Below are positions 12,019-12,377 of a stretch of 12,377 nt of DNA, one piece after another (position 1 is the first letter of the stretch; each line of letters opens with the position of its first letter). This stretch comes from Planctomycetaceae bacterium. Its GTDB lineage: Bacteria; Planctomycetota; Planctomycetia; Pirellulales; Thermoguttaceae. The notes beneath the pieces are model-generated. The model worked only from the letters and a program-made list of their open reading frames with translations, did no database searches and had not been told where the DNA came from. Location: positions 1-12,377 of the forward strand of contig JAITDV010000488.1 in the NCBI GenBank assembly GCA_031282385.1, given 5' to 3'. The translations under genes and the position numbers were made by a program.

Positions 12019-12374
12019 TAGACCTTTTCGCTAACCTGTAGGAGACCACCCTTGACCCCTCCGAAGGAGGGGAATATTCGCCTCCGAAAGAGGCGTCTCC
12101 TTATTCGCCTCACTCGGAGGCGTATTCTTATTCCCTTCCTTCGGAGGCGTATTCTTATTCCCTTCCTTCGGAGGCGTATTCTTATTCCCTTCCTTCGGAG
12201 GCGTATTCTTATTCCCTTCCTTCGGAGACCTCATTCTTATTCCCCTCCTTCGGAGACCTCTTCTTATTCCCCTCCTTCGGAGGGGTTAGGGGTGGTCTCG
12301 GAGGAGTTAAAGGCGGTTTTTCGTTGTAGTTTTTTTGTTGCGTTGATGTATTTTTAGGTTAGAGAAAAGGTCTA
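12019..12374 (+). mobile_element. Family B TA-flanked element with expanded internal array
   Basis: Terminal inverted repeats GACCTTTTCGCTAACCT (12021-12037) and AGGTTAGAGAAAAGGTC (12356-12372) match at 16 of 17 positions, flanked by TA at 12019-12020 and 12373-12374, as expected for a target duplication. Inner arms GAGACCACCCTTGACCCCTC and GGGGTTAGGGGTGGTCTC are also complementary with small differences. Between them lies an array of GGAGG/CCTCC hairpins. No protein gene is credible inside, so it would depend on a transposase encoded elsewhere. Confidence 0.7.
12116..12290 (+). repeat. 27-bp tandem repeat array inside the family B element
   Basis: Four exact units start at 12116, 12143, 12170 and 12197; each reads GGAGGCGTATTCTTATTCCC then TTCCTTC. 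Two variant units follow at 12224 (28 bp) and 12252 (GGAGACCTC start). The unit joins a CTTCGG loop with flanking CCTTCC/GGAGG arms and an ATTCTTATTC linker. Since 27 is a multiple of 3, it stays open in several frames and yields PPKEGNKNT-type peptide repeats. Confidence 0.85.
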
Positions 12375-12377
12375 ATA

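Noticed and set aside
12116..12290. CRISPR array
   Set aside because: Units are directly adjacent with no unique spacers, and no cas gene is present.
12031..12357. Overlapping frames on both strands encoding PPKEGNKNT-type or FLRRRILIP-type repeats
   Set aside because: They are translations of the 27-bp tandem array; frames stay open because 27 is divisible by 3. No ribosome binding site or non-repeat domain supports a protein.

Overview
The window looks like an AT-rich chromosomal segment of a member of the Planctomycetota. The strongest evidence is the gene at 9842-10993. It encodes a DUF1559 prepilin-like protein with the GFTLVELLVVIAIIGILIAL leader and a C-terminal H-x9-DG motif, a family expanded almost only in that phylum. 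Supporting signs are a secreted protein with four LTxxQ-type motifs, a DUF3592 membrane protein, long gene-poor spacers and weak or absent Shine-Dalgarno sites on most genes.

Layout. The left edge (1-114) holds the C-terminal end of an IS630-like transposase, followed by a copy of a ~105-bp intergenic repeat. A TolC/CzcC-type outer-membrane efflux protein (347-1765, +) converges on a 979-residue AddB-like protein with a C-terminal PD-(D/E)XK nuclease domain (1913-4852, -); a long palindrome lies between them. Next come three minus-strand genes in the order 7-TM membrane protein (6558-7331), MotA/TolQ/ExbB channel (5783-6364) and DUF2149 ExbD-like protein (5049-5438). They look like an ion-motive-force-driven membrane module whose spacers have been invaded by repeats. 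Further right are the LTxxQ periplasmic protein (7638-8327, -), an 860-bp spacer filled with repeats and gene debris, the DUF3592 protein (9190-9606, -), the DUF1559 protein and a small Cys/His-rich membrane protein (11231-11635, -) with a good sigma-70 promoter. The right edge (12019-12374) is a TA-flanked element carrying a 27-bp tandem array.

The most unusual content is non-coding. Family A is a MITE-like repeat of about 105 bp with ~20-bp imperfect terminal inverted repeats and a central hairpin. It occurs as three full-length copies, one diverged copy and several deleted or solo-end copies, nearly always directly beside a gene. One copy supplies the stop codon of the gene next to it. Family B has GACCTTTTC-type inverted ends flanked by TA, and GGAGG/CCTCC hairpins, some with a CTTCGG loop; one copy is simple (8784-8897) and one carries an expanded tandem array (12021-12372). 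Two further motifs recur: GTAACTATTCAGTCG, and a GGAC-rich motif that sits beside family A ends. TA-flanked ends are what an IS630/Tc1-type transposase would leave, and a fragment of such a transposase is present at the left edge, but the link is inference.

No tRNA, rRNA or CRISPR array was recognised. I do not see a complete new defence or biosynthetic system. The best candidates for undescribed biology are the repeat families and the ExbB/DUF2149/7-TM module.
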